Assembly (NCBI GenBank): GCA_024399115.1
Contig: JAKSHZ010000001.1
Span: forward strand, 62,001-126,000
Direction: 5' to 3'
DNA: 64,000 nucleotides
Source of the DNA: Bacilli bacterium
GTDB taxonomy: Bacteria > Bacillota_I > Bacilli_A > RFN20 > CAG-826
Numbering within the stretch: the first letter of the stretch is position 1; each line of letters starts with the position of its first letter. This document shows, in pieces, positions 1-9,884 of the stretch. The position numbers and the translations under genes are program-made. The notes under the pieces were generated by a model. The model was given only the letters and a program-made list of their open reading frames with translations. It was not told where the DNA came from and did no database searches.

Positions 1-2093
1 TCATATAAATCCTCACATCCTTCAAATGTGGAATTCATATTAGTAATTCCGTTTGGTAAATCTGGTTGTTGTTGTAAATTTATACAATTAGCAAATGTAT
101 TTGTTAAGGATCTTACCCCATCGGGAAGTTTTGGAGGATACATTAATGCTTTACAATTGTTAAAGGCATACATTAATCCATCAATAACTGGTAATTGGGT
201 GTCTCTTAAATCCAGATATTTATATGGATATTGTTCAATGGTATATCCTAAAGGACATCTAATAGCACCGTCTATAATAGAGATTGCTAATGCTTCAACA
301 GGAATCTCTGTTATATTGATTTTATATGGAATCATTGGTGGAACTTCACTAACCATAGAAATCCACTCTTCGAAATTCACGTATGGGATTTCGTTAGTAT
401 CAGCTTTTACAGTTGAATTAATATTAAAAGGGAATGATGAAGTATGAACTTCAATATCCTTTAAGGCTTTCTCTAAGAGTAATTCTTCGTAAGGACCATT
501 AACAATTATTTCTTGTATTGAAGAGTTAATAAATATTTCATCATATGCATCATACGTGTTTATACCTTCTCCACTAGAAGATATATTAAGTATAGGGCTA
601 CTAGGCTCAATTTCCCATTTGTTAATCTTTGTTAATTTTGGACAATCAGCAAATGAGTGCCATAAAGCCATAGCTCCTGAAGGAATATTTGTAATTACTT
701 CAAGATTTTCGCATCCTGCAAAAATTCCAGCTATAACCAATTCATTATTATTTGGTAATTTAGGGGATTGAATCATACTTGTACAATATTCAAATGTTTG
801 ATTCAATGAACTTACTGAAGAAGGTATTGCCGGTATGTGAGTTAGGTTTTTACAATTTCCAAAGCAACCTGTTAAATCAACTAAATTTTTTGGAATATTT
901 GGGATTGTAATAATTGCAGTTCCATAAAAAGTTCCGACCATTTCAGTAACTGATTCTGGAATAGTTGGAGTACTTTCTAAATTCTTACAATTTGCAAATG
1001 TGTAATACAAATTTGTAACAGTTGAGGGGATATTATTTATATGAGAAATACCTGTTCCTTGAAAAGAACCTAGCATAGTTTCAATTGAGTCTGGTAAAGT
1101 TCCAATTTCAGTAATTTTTTGACAATTTGAACAAATATTATCAATATTTTTTACTCCTTCATAAAGTGTTGGAAATACAATTAGATTCGAACAATTTTCA
1201 AAAGTTCCAGACAATTCAATTGCATTTATAAACTGTGGCGGCGTAATTAATGTTTTTAAGCCGTTGAATGAAGCGTGATAAATACCATCTGCTTTTGATA
1301 ATACAGTTTCTGACATTCCAATATATATATTTTTATATCTATTAAGTATAAAATTAAAAGAATTTTTATTTACAGGATCTAATGCTTCATCTGTTATATC
1401 AATTACATTAATTTCATACGGAGAATCTAAATCATTTTTTTCTTGGTGCTGTAACCATAAGTCTAATTCATAAAACCCAATACGTGTTTCAAGATTTTTA
1501 ACTATGTCCTCAAAGCCACCTATTCTTTGAGCTTTATGAAATAAGAAATCAATTAGTTTATATTTCGCAGTATAATTACTTATTTTTTTTTCAGAATCAT
1601 ATGCATAAATTGTTAAATTAGTATTTGTACCATCAAATGCATATATAGCTGTAGATTTCATTATTGAAAAACTTTCATCAGAAATTTCCCATTCAGAAAT
1701 CTCTTCTAAGTTAGTACAACCTTGAAAAATGTATTCAAAGTCTGTTAAATAACAAGGTATTCGGGGTATAACCTTTAAATTACCGCAATAACTAAAACAC
1801 CTATTCATACTTGCACAATTATTGTCTATTACGGGGGCAATAACTAAGTGGGGAATACCACTAAATGCCGAATCAAGATTTGTTAAACTTAACTTAGAAC
1901 GGGATAAGTTTACATAAATTGTAGGATTATATTTCATTAAATGGGTTACTGTTGACAATGCAGAATCTAAATCATTAATTTGAATATCATAAGGTTCATC
2001 TGCTGTATTTTGAGGCAATGACTCGAAAAGAGTATGTATTGATTCGTAATCAGAATCACATTCGTACCATCCATCATGTATATAAACACCCAT
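1..2093 (-). CDS. BspA-type leucine-rich repeat protein, C-terminus off window
   Basis: The minus strand is open from an ATG at 2093 to the left edge, so at least 697 residues are visible and the C-terminus is missing. A GAGAGG ribosome-binding site lies just upstream. The protein consists of repeating units of the form 'tFxNCxNLxxxPxIPxxV', for example around TFANCKNLESTPTIPESV, which is the BspA/DUF285 type of leucine-rich repeat known from bacterial surface proteins. No signal peptide is seen at the N-terminus (MGVYIHDGWYECDSDYES). It starts 17 bases after the J-like tail hub gene in the same direction, so a tail-tip receptor-binding or adhesin role is inferred from position. An unrelated cargo gene is the alternative. 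Confidence 0.8.
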   Translation of the reverse strand, partial: MGVYIHDGWYECDSDYESIHTLFESLPQNTADEPYDIQINDLDSALSTVTHLMKYNPTIYVNLSRSKLSLTNLDSAFSGIPHLVIAPVIDNNCASMNRCFSYCGNLKVIPRIPCYLTDFEYIFQGCTNLEEISEWEISDESFSIMKSTAIYAFDGTNTNLTIYAYDSEKKISNYTAKYKLIDFLFHKAQRIGGFEDIVKNLETRIGFYELDLWLQHQEKNDLDSPYEINVIDITDEALDPVNKNSFNFILNRYKNIYIGMSETVLSKADGIYHASFNGLKTLITPPQFINAIELSGTFENCSNLIVFPTLYEGVKNIDNICSNCQKITEIGTLPDSIETMLGSFQGTGISHINNIPSTVTNLYYTFANCKNLESTPTIPESVTEMVGTFYGTAIITIPNIPKNLVDLTGCFGNCKNLTHIPAIPSSVSSLNQTFEYCTSMIQSPKLPNNNELVIAGIFAGCENLEVITNIPSGAMALWHSFADCPKLTKINKWEIEPSSPILNISSSGEGINTYDAYDEIFINSSIQEIIVNGPYEELLLEKALKDIEVHTSSFPFNINSTVKADTNEIPYVNFEEWISMVSEVPPMIPYKINITEIPVEALAISIIDGAIRCPLGYTIEQYPYKYLDLRDTQLPVIDGLMYAFNNCKALMYPPKLPDGVRSLTNTFANCINLQQQPDLPNGITNMNSTFEGCEDLY

Positions 2094-2109
2094 AATAACC
2101 TCTCTTGTA

Positions 2110-5100
2110 TTAAGGATTTACCTTAAATAAGTTTGTTGGGATTGTTTCAAAACCCCAGTTTTCATCAATCATTCTGTTATAACCTAATATTACCTCACCA
2201 TCAGTTCGTATTTTAGATTCACCAACAGAAATGCCGTCAGCTTCACTTTCAAACATAAGGTCAAAAGTTTTATTAGGAATATCAAAACTTACATCTCCTG
2301 AGAGATAAGATTTAGCACCGTCAGATTTAACAACTCCAGATGCAATAAGCTCTAAAGGATTCTTTCCTTCTTCATCTGTAAAGTTTCCCGGTTTATTGAA
2401 GTGATAAATTGCAGATACGATTTCAACACCAGCTTGGGGGAGTTCGCTTTCATCCGTATTATTGGTTAATGTAAGAGTTCCGTTCTGGTCGATTACTATT
2501 TTTCCCTGATCATACCATTCGGTGTTTTCGAAATCTCTTTTTTGGATAACAAATCCATTTTCTTTTAATACAAGACGCTGGAATTTATTATTTGCACTTG
2601 TAATTTCAGTACCATTATCAAGACTTGTTCCACTAGTGGTCAAAGTAATGTTTCCAGCTTTAATTTCAACTTCGTAATCAAGACTCTGTGTAATTGGGTC
2701 AAGTTTCGGAGTAACCTTAATATGCTGCTCATCATTACCAACTTGGAAAGCACCTTTGTAAATAATATCTTCAAGGCCTGTATCTTCTGGTAACAATGTA
2801 CTTAATGCCCAGTAGTTACTCTTACCAAACTCTCCCATACCACCTTGAGAAATCAAACCGATATTCGCACAGATAGCAGAAAGACGTTTTACATATAAGT
2901 CCTGATAGTTCATGTTTGCTTTAACAATATCGCTAAGACTTGTACATAATGCGGTTACTGTAACAACTGCAGGAGTTCCTTCTCCAGCTTCTGTGAAAGG
3001 AGTAATCTGATACTGATATACGGTATTAAGGATTCTTTCTGAATATGGAGAATCTTTACCTTTCTGACCTAACAATGGTAAAGTCTGACTAAATATATTT
3101 CCGTAAATACCTTCGCCTACTTCACCTTTGTAAGCATCTTCATCCACCAAGAAAGTTCCATACAAATCTGGTGCATACCATTCTGTATCAATAATGTCAT
3201 CTAATGTAACACCTTCTTTAAGTGCATATTCAGAATCTAAGTCAGATTCTCTAGCCTTAGTGAACCCGATACGTTTAATAGAAATCTTGTATTTTAAGTC
3301 ACCGTAAAGGCTTCTGCTTGTGCTTGCAGGATAACACTTAATAATTACATTTCTATCAAGAACATCTACCGAAACATTATCTTCTTTTGTAAAGTTTGGA
3401 ATTTTCCAAGTTCCATAACCGACAGTATTTACATTTGCAACAGCCCAGTTTTCAGATTCGTTTCCATAAATGTTTATTGCTTTTACTCTGAATTTCCATT
3501 CACTAAGTGTTGCAGCTTCTGGATATCCATCTACAGTTCTATCAAAGATGTAAGTATCATTTACGATTTCAACTGGTTCAAAAGACTTAGTAACATAAGA
3601 ATATTTATTACCTTCTTCCAAGACAGGTTCTACTCCCTGTGGAATAGTTGTCGGAATAGTGAATAACTCATCTTCATAATAGTTATCATCTTTCTTGTAT
3701 ACTATATGAATAACTGGAATTTCACGTTCATATACAAATCCATTAACAGTTTCTGGAAGACTACTTGTTTCCGGCATTATTGGTCTAAGCTCGATGTAAT
3801 CTTTATATGCGTAACATTCAAGAGTAGGAACATCAATTGGTTTTACATCACTTGTGTAAACTCCACCAATGGACTCAGATGTTTTTTCTGCAAGTTCTGA
3901 TGCAGTTACATATGGTCTGAATTCAAAACTTTCAGCCATAGTAGGAAGTGTCATATTAGATTTGAATACAGGAGTTTTGAAACCTGCATGGAATAAGTCT
4001 TCGTTATAAGGAATAGCAACTAAATCGAATTTATCTTTTGCTTTAGGTGTAATAGAAGCAACAATTGCTTTAATATACATCTTGCCGATTTCACCGTATA
4101 CAACCAGATTGTCGTACTGAGGTCTGAACTGACTTAAGATACCATCTTGAACAGATTCTGCAGATGTTTCTGTACTCTTATTGATTGGGTTTTCTAATAA
4201 TATTAAATTAGTCAAACCTTTCTTCATTGAGTAAATCTTTTCATTGATTTCAACATGAGCACTTTCTCTAGCGACTCTTAAAGTTACACATCTTGAGGCC
4301 TGATATTTAGAAGGCTGAACAATTGTTACACCCTGTACAGATAATCCTTTGTCATCGAGTACACCAGTATATTCAAATGGTTCATCAGTAACAAAACCGT
4401 AAATCATTGAATCATCTTCAATAACTTCTTGGATTCTTGCACCACTATCAGTTCCTACAAGTAAAGTATCATCTTGGATCAATAAAGTATCTCCAAGAGA
4501 TAATGAGTATCCAATCATACCTACAGAGGCATTATAAGTCTCTCTCTGATATAACCTACAAGCCAAGTTGTACTTAGTAAGACACGCAAGCTGGTCTTTA
4601 CTAGTTACATATTCCATATTGAATTGTTCAATTTTCTTTGTTGGGTCTTCTGGTCTTTCACCTTTATCCATTACATAGAAATCATTAGTTCCGTAATTAT
4701 CGTCTTCATCAGTTAACGATGCTTGGAAACCACTTGGAAGTTCATCAAGAATCTTTGTATTAGAACGACTATGGCAGTTTCTCTGATTAAGAACTGTAAC
4801 AGGATAAGGGTTAGGTCTACCAATTAATGGCTCATATTTATTGTCATCACTTCTCTTTAAGTTTGCTCTACCCGTAGCAAGTAACTTAGGAAGCAACTGT
4901 TCCATTTTGATTTCTTTAGTGAGAACACCATTTGCTCTGAAACGATAATGTTTTAAGTTATCCGATTCTTTACAGTATTTTGTAGAACCTTTATTTAATG
5001 TCTGTTCAAGATACATTAATACTGGTTGATAATAGCCATTGAATGAATATGAATTATTAGTTCCTTCTTCTGCTGATAAATCATTCATTAAAAGAATAAG

Positions 5101-8100
5101 GCTCTGGATTAAATCCTCTCCAATATTATCTCTTAATGCATTGATAGGAACATCTTTAAGGCTTTCAAGAATATTTCGACCTTTTAATACAAGTTCAGTT
5201 ACCTGATTTGTGAAATGTATGTCAGCAATATGATGAGCAACCCAACTGTATCTTTCACATTCCATAATACAGTTAGAGCCAGCAGCACGATACATTTCAA
5301 TATCATCGTAATCAAAAGGTTCCCCATTTTCAAAGTGTGTTCGCTGGGCTTCAAATTCTACAGGTGTAAGGATATAACCATTGTTACGAACTTTAGCCAC
5401 AACAACTGCCAACGAAGGAGTTTCATCACTATCTACAAATGTTTCCGCTTCCTGAGTTCCGTAATCACCTGAGAAATCTGACCAACCTGCAGTTACAAAT
5501 TCATCTCTAGTTTTGTATCTTGCAGGATTTGTTGGGTCGAAGTTATTCTTAATCTGGAAAGGTGTTCCAGCATATGTCTGTTTTGTGCCATCAGTAACAT
5601 CATTACAGAAGTCATAGAAATCAGCAAATACCCCCATTTCTACATTATCATAAACTTTAGATTCAGAACCTAAATGATTACCGAATAATGAAAGTAATGT
5701 TACAGACGCTGAGTTTGAAGAAATATATTTTCTTACAACAGTTTCTGGAATTGTGTATTTGATAAGTGGGTCAACAATAATATTTCCACCCTCATCTTTT
5801 TCGATGTTGTCTGCAATAAATATTTCATCTCTGATTTGAGCAACAAAGTCATTACCGTTACAACGCTTAGAATATTCAAGAGGCTTAATTGCGATGTTTT
5901 CTTCATACTCTTCTTTAGAACATTCAACAATTTTAGTTTCATCTCCATCTGTAATCTTATGGAAGTAAGAATAAGTTTTAGAGATGTTTTCCGGGAACCA
6001 TTTCTGCTCGGTTTCAGAATATTTAGGATTAAAAGATTCTGCTATTACATTAAGTTTCTTTAATGATGAACCACCAGTATTAGAAACATCCTGTTTTAAC
6101 TGTAACCCGATATAACAGAATTTATCCAAGTCTTTGATTGTGGCAAATCTTTCAAGATAGTCCATTACACTTACAGAATCTGCATTACCAAATTCCTTTT
6201 CTGCAGCATTCAAAGCATCAATATATTTAGTCTTATCAAACTTATAAGTTCTTAAATATGTCCAGTTAATCAGATCCTGATAAGCAGTTGCAGTTACTGA
6301 ATCGCTAGGTGCACTTGTTTCTTCAAGATAACAAGGAGTAAGACGGATTACACGTACTTCAATATTATCAAGATATGTTGTATCAGTATGGAAATTAACC
6401 ATCTGTCTACATTCTTCTTCTGTAAATGTTTTCTGGAATACATAACGTCTTTCGTTCACATTGTAATCATCATTACCTGTATAAACTTTTTCATCATCAG
6501 CATAGATTTTAACCATAGGTCTACTTTCAATATAATGATATTCACCAGTTCCAGAGGATTTATTTTCAACTTTGTATTCGTTTTCGGACCCCGGATTTAC
6601 AGTGTATACATCATAAGTTGCTGGTCTTTCTCCTCGTACTGCATAAGGATACGAGAAACTTGTTACTTCTTCATATTTCTGTGTATAATTAAAACTAGAA
6701 GTAGATAATTCACCAGAAAGAAGTGCATTGCTTATTTCTTCTTTGGTCATATAACGCCAAGCGTTAGTATCTTCTTCTTCACGAATTGAGAATACAGGTG
6801 TACCAATCCATTTATTGTTATAGTCAGTATCAGTTCCCGGTGTTAAACCTTTATTTGCACTGATTTCACTAATTCTATCTGCAGCTCTGTAAGGTTTTGG
6901 ATAAACAGGACCTTCATCAAATACCATTTCATCAAAAGTATGCCAGCCCTGTGGATTATTGGCATCAGAAGGTTCTTCATCCATTCTTGCAAATCTCCAC
7001 TGAACTGCAATATGTAATGGAACTTTCTTATATCTTGTTTTACCATTATCTTGCCAAACAGCCATATAACCGTTAGGCATATTGAGTTCTACCTGAATCT
7101 TCTGAGGGCAACCGTCTGAGAAACGTACAGTATTAGTACGATATCCTTTTGGGATTTCTGCACCTTTATAAATGCGGTATTCTCTTGCATTATCTTCAAG
7201 TAGCTTATCATACAAATAAAGGATATTTGCTTTAATCTTTTTTTCTGAAACTGACTGTGGATAAATGTTTCCGTAAATCTGTTTATCCATTACGTTTTCA
7301 TCAGTTATCTTACTTCCAGCCTGAAGAATTTCAAGTTTTACATCATTGTTTTTCCAGATATTAGTAATATCGCCAACAGTACCTGTATCAGCATCGTCAC
7401 AACCTGATAACTGACCGTGAAGAATAGTTTTTCTATCTCCATAGTCAGATGACTGGTTATATGCAAGTACTGTATTTTCAATCTTGAAGTTTGTTAATCT
7501 AAGAGGACCATAACCAGCACAATACATTACGTGGAACTGCTGGCCTAAATCACCTTCATTAGCATCCTTAATATTTCTTACGTGGGTTTCGTGATATGGA
7601 GAACCAACAATATATGGATACAATAAATGTTTACCCATTACAAGTTGGTAACGCTTATCCAGAATTAATTCATTCTGAGCACCATCCACAGATAATAGAT
7701 CTTCTTTTTCTTTGTCACTGCTTTTTTCTTTATCATCATTTTTAAGACCCATATAAAGAAGATGCCCTGCAACACCCATAGAGAGCAAAGAACCAATACC
7801 AAGACCTACGATTTTTCCAATAGAAGCACTGGCAAGAACTGCAGAGCCTGCAGCAAAGGCTAAACCTATACCTGTAGCAGCCAAAGCAATACCACCAATA
7901 ATAGCCCAAGTTTTACCATCACCCTGAGGAATAAAGAATAAAGCAATTACATCCTGTTCTTTTACATCGTAATCAAGAGAAGTTTCTTCTCCGTTACACA
8001 TAGCAAGAATTTTATATGATTCGATATTTATTGTACGATATTCTGTAGTATCAGTTTCACTGTTGTAAACTTCTACTACCTTAGTCTCATCGCCTTTTGC

Positions 8101-8205
8101 AGTAATGTAATCTTCTACAATCTGTTTAAGATTTACACCACCACTTACCATAACAGAACTACTTAATTCATCTAAAATATCATCATAAAAACTTACTACA
8201 GCCAT
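2110..8205 (-). CDS. Tail tip hub / host-specificity protein, lambda J-like
   Basis: This 2031-residue protein is the probable central tail-tip (baseplate hub) protein that completes the distal tail and contacts the host. The N-terminal region carries a glycine/alanine-rich hydrophobic stretch near residues 92-150, followed by the segment GDLGQQFHVMYCAGYGPL, which resembles J-family tail tips. Fibronectin-like beta domains follow in the second half, and the last 350 residues look like a repetitive beta-rich fibre tail. The gene overlaps the NlpC/P60 gene by 10 bases, matching the lambda K-I-J order. It is much longer than lambda J (1132 aa), the extra length lying mainly in the middle and C-terminal parts. 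The family call is confident; the receptor is unknown. Confidence 0.88.
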   Translation of the reverse strand: MAVVSFYDDILDELSSSVMVSGGVNLKQIVEDYITAKGDETKVVEVYNSETDTTEYRTINIESYKILAMCNGEETSLDYDVKEQDVIALFFIPQGDGKTWAIIGGIALAATGIGLAFAAGSAVLASASIGKIVGLGIGSLLSMGVAGHLLYMGLKNDDKEKSSDKEKEDLLSVDGAQNELILDKRYQLVMGKHLLYPYIVGSPYHETHVRNIKDANEGDLGQQFHVMYCAGYGPLRLTNFKIENTVLAYNQSSDYGDRKTILHGQLSGCDDADTGTVGDITNIWKNNDVKLEILQAGSKITDENVMDKQIYGNIYPQSVSEKKIKANILYLYDKLLEDNAREYRIYKGAEIPKGYRTNTVRFSDGCPQKIQVELNMPNGYMAVWQDNGKTRYKKVPLHIAVQWRFARMDEEPSDANNPQGWHTFDEMVFDEGPVYPKPYRAADRISEISANKGLTPGTDTDYNNKWIGTPVFSIREEEDTNAWRYMTKEEISNALLSGELSTSSFNYTQKYEEVTSFSYPYAVRGERPATYDVYTVNPGSENEYKVENKSSGTGEYHYIESRPMVKIYADDEKVYTGNDDYNVNERRYVFQKTFTEEECRQMVNFHTDTTYLDNIEVRVIRLTPCYLEETSAPSDSVTATAYQDLINWTYLRTYKFDKTKYIDALNAAEKEFGNADSVSVMDYLERFATIKDLDKFCYIGLQLKQDVSNTGGSSLKKLNVIAESFNPKYSETEQKWFPENISKTYSYFHKITDGDETKIVECSKEEYEENIAIKPLEYSKRCNGNDFVAQIRDEIFIADNIEKDEGGNIIVDPLIKYTIPETVVRKYISSNSASVTLLSLFGNHLGSESKVYDNVEMGVFADFYDFCNDVTDGTKQTYAGTPFQIKNNFDPTNPARYKTRDEFVTAGWSDFSGDYGTQEAETFVDSDETPSLAVVVAKVRNNGYILTPVEFEAQRTHFENGEPFDYDDIEMYRAAGSNCIMECERYSWVAHHIADIHFTNQVTELVLKGRNILESLKDVPINALRDNIGEDLIQSLILLMNDLSAEEGTNNSYSFNGYYQPVLMYLEQTLNKGSTKYCKESDNLKHYRFRANGVLTKEIKMEQLLPKLLATGRANLKRSDDNKYEPLIGRPNPYPVTVLNQRNCHSRSNTKILDELPSGFQASLTDEDDNYGTNDFYVMDKGERPEDPTKKIEQFNMEYVTSKDQLACLTKYNLACRLYQRETYNASVGMIGYSLSLGDTLLIQDDTLLVGTDSGARIQEVIEDDSMIYGFVTDEPFEYTGVLDDKGLSVQGVTIVQPSKYQASRCVTLRVARESAHVEINEKIYSMKKGLTNLILLENPINKSTETSAESVQDGILSQFRPQYDNLVVYGEIGKMYIKAIVASITPKAKDKFDLVAIPYNEDLFHAGFKTPVFKSNMTLPTMAESFEFRPYVTASELAEKTSESIGGVYTSDVKPIDVPTLECYAYKDYIELRPIMPETSSLPETVNGFVYEREIPVIHIVYKKDDNYYEDELFTIPTTIPQGVEPVLEEGNKYSYVTKSFEPVEIVNDTYIFDRTVDGYPEAATLSEWKFRVKAINIYGNESENWAVANVNTVGYGTWKIPNFTKEDNVSVDVLDRNVIIKCYPASTSRSLYGDLKYKISIKRIGFTKARESDLDSEYALKEGVTLDDIIDTEWYAPDLYGTFLVDEDAYKGEVGEGIYGNIFSQTLPLLGQKGKDSPYSERILNTVYQYQITPFTEAGEGTPAVVTVTALCTSLSDIVKANMNYQDLYVKRLSAICANIGLISQGGMGEFGKSNYWALSTLLPEDTGLEDIIYKGAFQVGNDEQHIKVTPKLDPITQSLDYEVEIKAGNITLTTSGTSLDNGTEITSANNKFQRLVLKENGFVIQKRDFENTEWYDQGKIVIDQNGTLTLTNNTDESELPQAGVEIVSAIYHFNKPGNFTDEEGKNPLELIASGVVKSDGAKSYLSGDVSFDIPNKTFDLMFESEADGISVGESKIRTDGEVILGYNRMIDENWGFETIPTNLFKVNP

Positions 8206-8579
8206 GTGTACACTCTCCCAATAAACTGTTTGTATCTGCTTACATTATCAAGATGAACACCAAGAGAATTACAGTGAATAAACTTTCCATTGCCTAAATA
8301 GACTCCTATGTGAGAGTTTATTCCATTCATATCTTTGATAAGAATGATATCGCCTTCATTCTTTGGCTCATCAACTTTCTTAACATTAATCTTTTTAATG
8401 CACTGATTTTCACAGTCTGCAAAATCTCTGTTACTTCTCATTGCATCTTCAACATCATAAAGGTTGTGTCCGAATCGTCTGGAAACTTCTATTGCCAACC
8501 CGTAACAATCAAGTCCACTAGAAATATCACGACCGTTATTGCAATAAGGAATATCGAGCAAATCGTCAATTTCAATCAC
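8196..8579 (-). CDS. NlpC/P60 cysteine peptidase, tail tip (lambda K-like)
   Basis: This 127-residue protein is a minimal NlpC/P60 peptidase. The nucleophile is Cys25 in SGLDCYGLAI, the base is His90 in SHIGVYLGNG, and the third polar residue is probably His102 in FIHCNS. In lambda-like tails this protein acts in tail-tip assembly and probably cleaves peptidoglycan stem peptides during DNA entry. The lambda K protein has an extra N-terminal JAB domain that is absent here, so this is the K C-terminal half alone. It ends in TAG inside the start of the J-like gene (10-base overlap), which suggests translational coupling. Confidence 0.88.
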   Translation of the reverse strand: MIEIDDLLDIPYCNNGRDISSGLDCYGLAIEVSRRFGHNLYDVEDAMRSNRDFADCENQCIKKINVKKVDEPKNEGDIILIKDMNGINSHIGVYLGNGKFIHCNSLGVHLDNVSRYKQFIGRVYTWL

Positions 8580-8582
8580 CTA

Positions 8583-9110
8583 TTATTCCCCTTCCACCGC
8601 TGCTGGACATCTTGTTTTAGTACCTAAATCAACTGGTACACTTAACTGCATTGCCGGATCAAATACCAAGTTCCATTTAGCAGTCTGGTTATCCCAGTTA
8701 ACTGAAGTCATCTCAAATTCATAATGATTAAGTTTATTGAACACAAATTCTGTGTCTGAAATCTTTGCAAAATAAGCTTCCAATACACAACGAGGATTTG
8801 TATTAATAGTTCTAATCATTTCAATAATTCTTCTATCAATTGCAGATACTGTAATTGATGTATTACCAATCTTCTGACCATCTTCACTTGGAAGAGTACA
8901 ACTGAATACTGCTGGTAAATATTTCTTACCGTTATGTCTTACTGCTGTAGTTGAATTAATTAATCTGAAATGACCATTTTCCTGCCCAAAACTCTGGTCA
9001 CTCCATACAAGTTCATCGTGCTGAATATCAATTAAAAATGGGAAAGTTCCTTCTGTAGATGAACTGAACAATTCCTGAAGTGTTAATGTTTCTATCTGTT
9101 TCCCCTGCAT
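8583..9110 (-). CDS. Minor tail protein, DUF1833 family
   Basis: This 175-residue protein resembles DUF1833, a family found in phage tail clusters next to NlpC/P60 and J genes and related in position to lambda gpL. Visible family-like segments are VRHNGKKYLPAVFSCTLP near residue 57 and RIIEMIRTINTNPRCVLEA near residue 93. It probably forms part of the ring that joins the tail tube to the tip. It lies three bases after the next gene upstream and three bases before the NlpC/P60 gene, so it belongs to one operon. No catalytic motif is seen. Confidence 0.75.
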   Translation of the reverse strand: MQGKQIETLTLQELFSSSTEGTFPFLIDIQHDELVWSDQSFGQENGHFRLINSTTAVRHNGKKYLPAVFSCTLPSEDGQKIGNTSITVSAIDRRIIEMIRTINTNPRCVLEAYFAKISDTEFVFNKLNHYEFEMTSVNWDNQTAKWNLVFDPAMQLSVPVDLGTKTRCPAAVEGE

Positions 9111-9113
9111 AAT

Positions 9114-9848
9114 TTACCCCTGAATCAAAAGAACTGCATTTGGATTATCAACGGCAAACTTTGTAGATGTAACTGTGAAATTATAAGTTCCCGGAGTTGT
9201 AATCTTGTCAAATGAACACATCACTGATCTGCGTTCCTGATAAATGCGTTTAATTGTAACTGGTACAACTACATCAGCTTCTGTTGTATAAAAAATAGAA
9301 AGGTCTGTATAAATAGGAAGTTCGTCTGGTAAACCGTTGAACACCAATTCAAGTTCACCGTTTTTAGCATTGATATGGTCGATGGATACAACCTTATTTG
9401 GTACTTCAATAAGTCCTGAATATACTTCTTTCCAAGTCATCTGAACTCTCATTGAAAGACCTGACTTCTGTGGTGATAAGGAAGATGTAATCTTATAAAG
9501 ACACATATCAGCCTTGTCTTTAGACTGTAAGTTATCTACTGGATGCTTAGAAATACAAGGAAACCAGAATGGATTTGAACGTTTATGTTTATACTTAAAC
9601 CAACGCACAAAACGGTCATATTCTGTATATCCTTCTTCATCAACTGGATACTGGTAGTCATTTCCTATTCCATTCCAGTCAAAATCCATCACAACTGTAT
9701 ACTGGTCAGGCACAGCAAGTGCAGTTGCTCTGCCTTCTTCGTATCCGTTTGAGTCTTTATCTTCAATGTATCCATTTTCGCCTATTTTGTAGCTTGAGTC
9801 ATCAATTATACGTTGATTAACACCTACAGGCCATCCTATTATTTTCAT
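9114..9848 (-). CDS. Minor tail protein, tape-measure-proximal tip component
   Basis: This 244-residue protein sits between the tape measure and the DUF1833 gene, the place of lambda gpM or of distal tail proteins in related phages. The N-terminal half has the pattern 'DFDWNGIGNDYQYP' and 'FVRWFKYKHKRSNPFWFP', typical of beta-rich tail components. The C-terminal half looks like an immunoglobulin-like domain (residues 155-240, ending TSTKFAVDNPNAVLLIQG). A copy of the TTAACTACGA motif lies 27 bases upstream of the start. The ribosome-binding site is weak (AAAG). The role is inferred from gene order. Confidence 0.6.
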   Translation of the reverse strand: MKIIGWPVGVNQRIIDDSSYKIGENGYIEDKDSNGYEEGRATALAVPDQYTVVMDFDWNGIGNDYQYPVDEEGYTEYDRFVRWFKYKHKRSNPFWFPCISKHPVDNLQSKDKADMCLYKITSSLSPQKSGLSMRVQMTWKEVYSGLIEVPNKVVSIDHINAKNGELELVFNGLPDELPIYTDLSIFYTTEADVVVPVTIKRIYQERRSVMCSFDKITTPGTYNFTVTSTKFAVDNPNAVLLIQG

Positions 9849-9874
9849 ACTAGGAACTTTACTGTAGGTATTAA

Positions 9875-9884
9875 TCGTAGTTAA
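9875..9884 (-). promoter_or_regulatory. TTAACTACGA motif, copy 1
   Basis: Minus strand reads TAA-TTAACTACGA-TTAATA; it begins right after the tape measure stop codon and precedes the minor tail gene that starts at 9848. It is one of six region-A copies. Confidence 0.5.

Noticed and set aside
28-771. Rightward open frames of 139 and 71 codons near the left end
   Set aside because: They are antisense to the LRR gene, which has a clean start, ribosome-binding site and repeat structure.
6388-6708. Rightward 106-codon frame inside the J-like gene
   Set aside because: Hydrophobic, Phe/Ile-rich antisense translation with no ribosome-binding site; shadow of the J-like gene.
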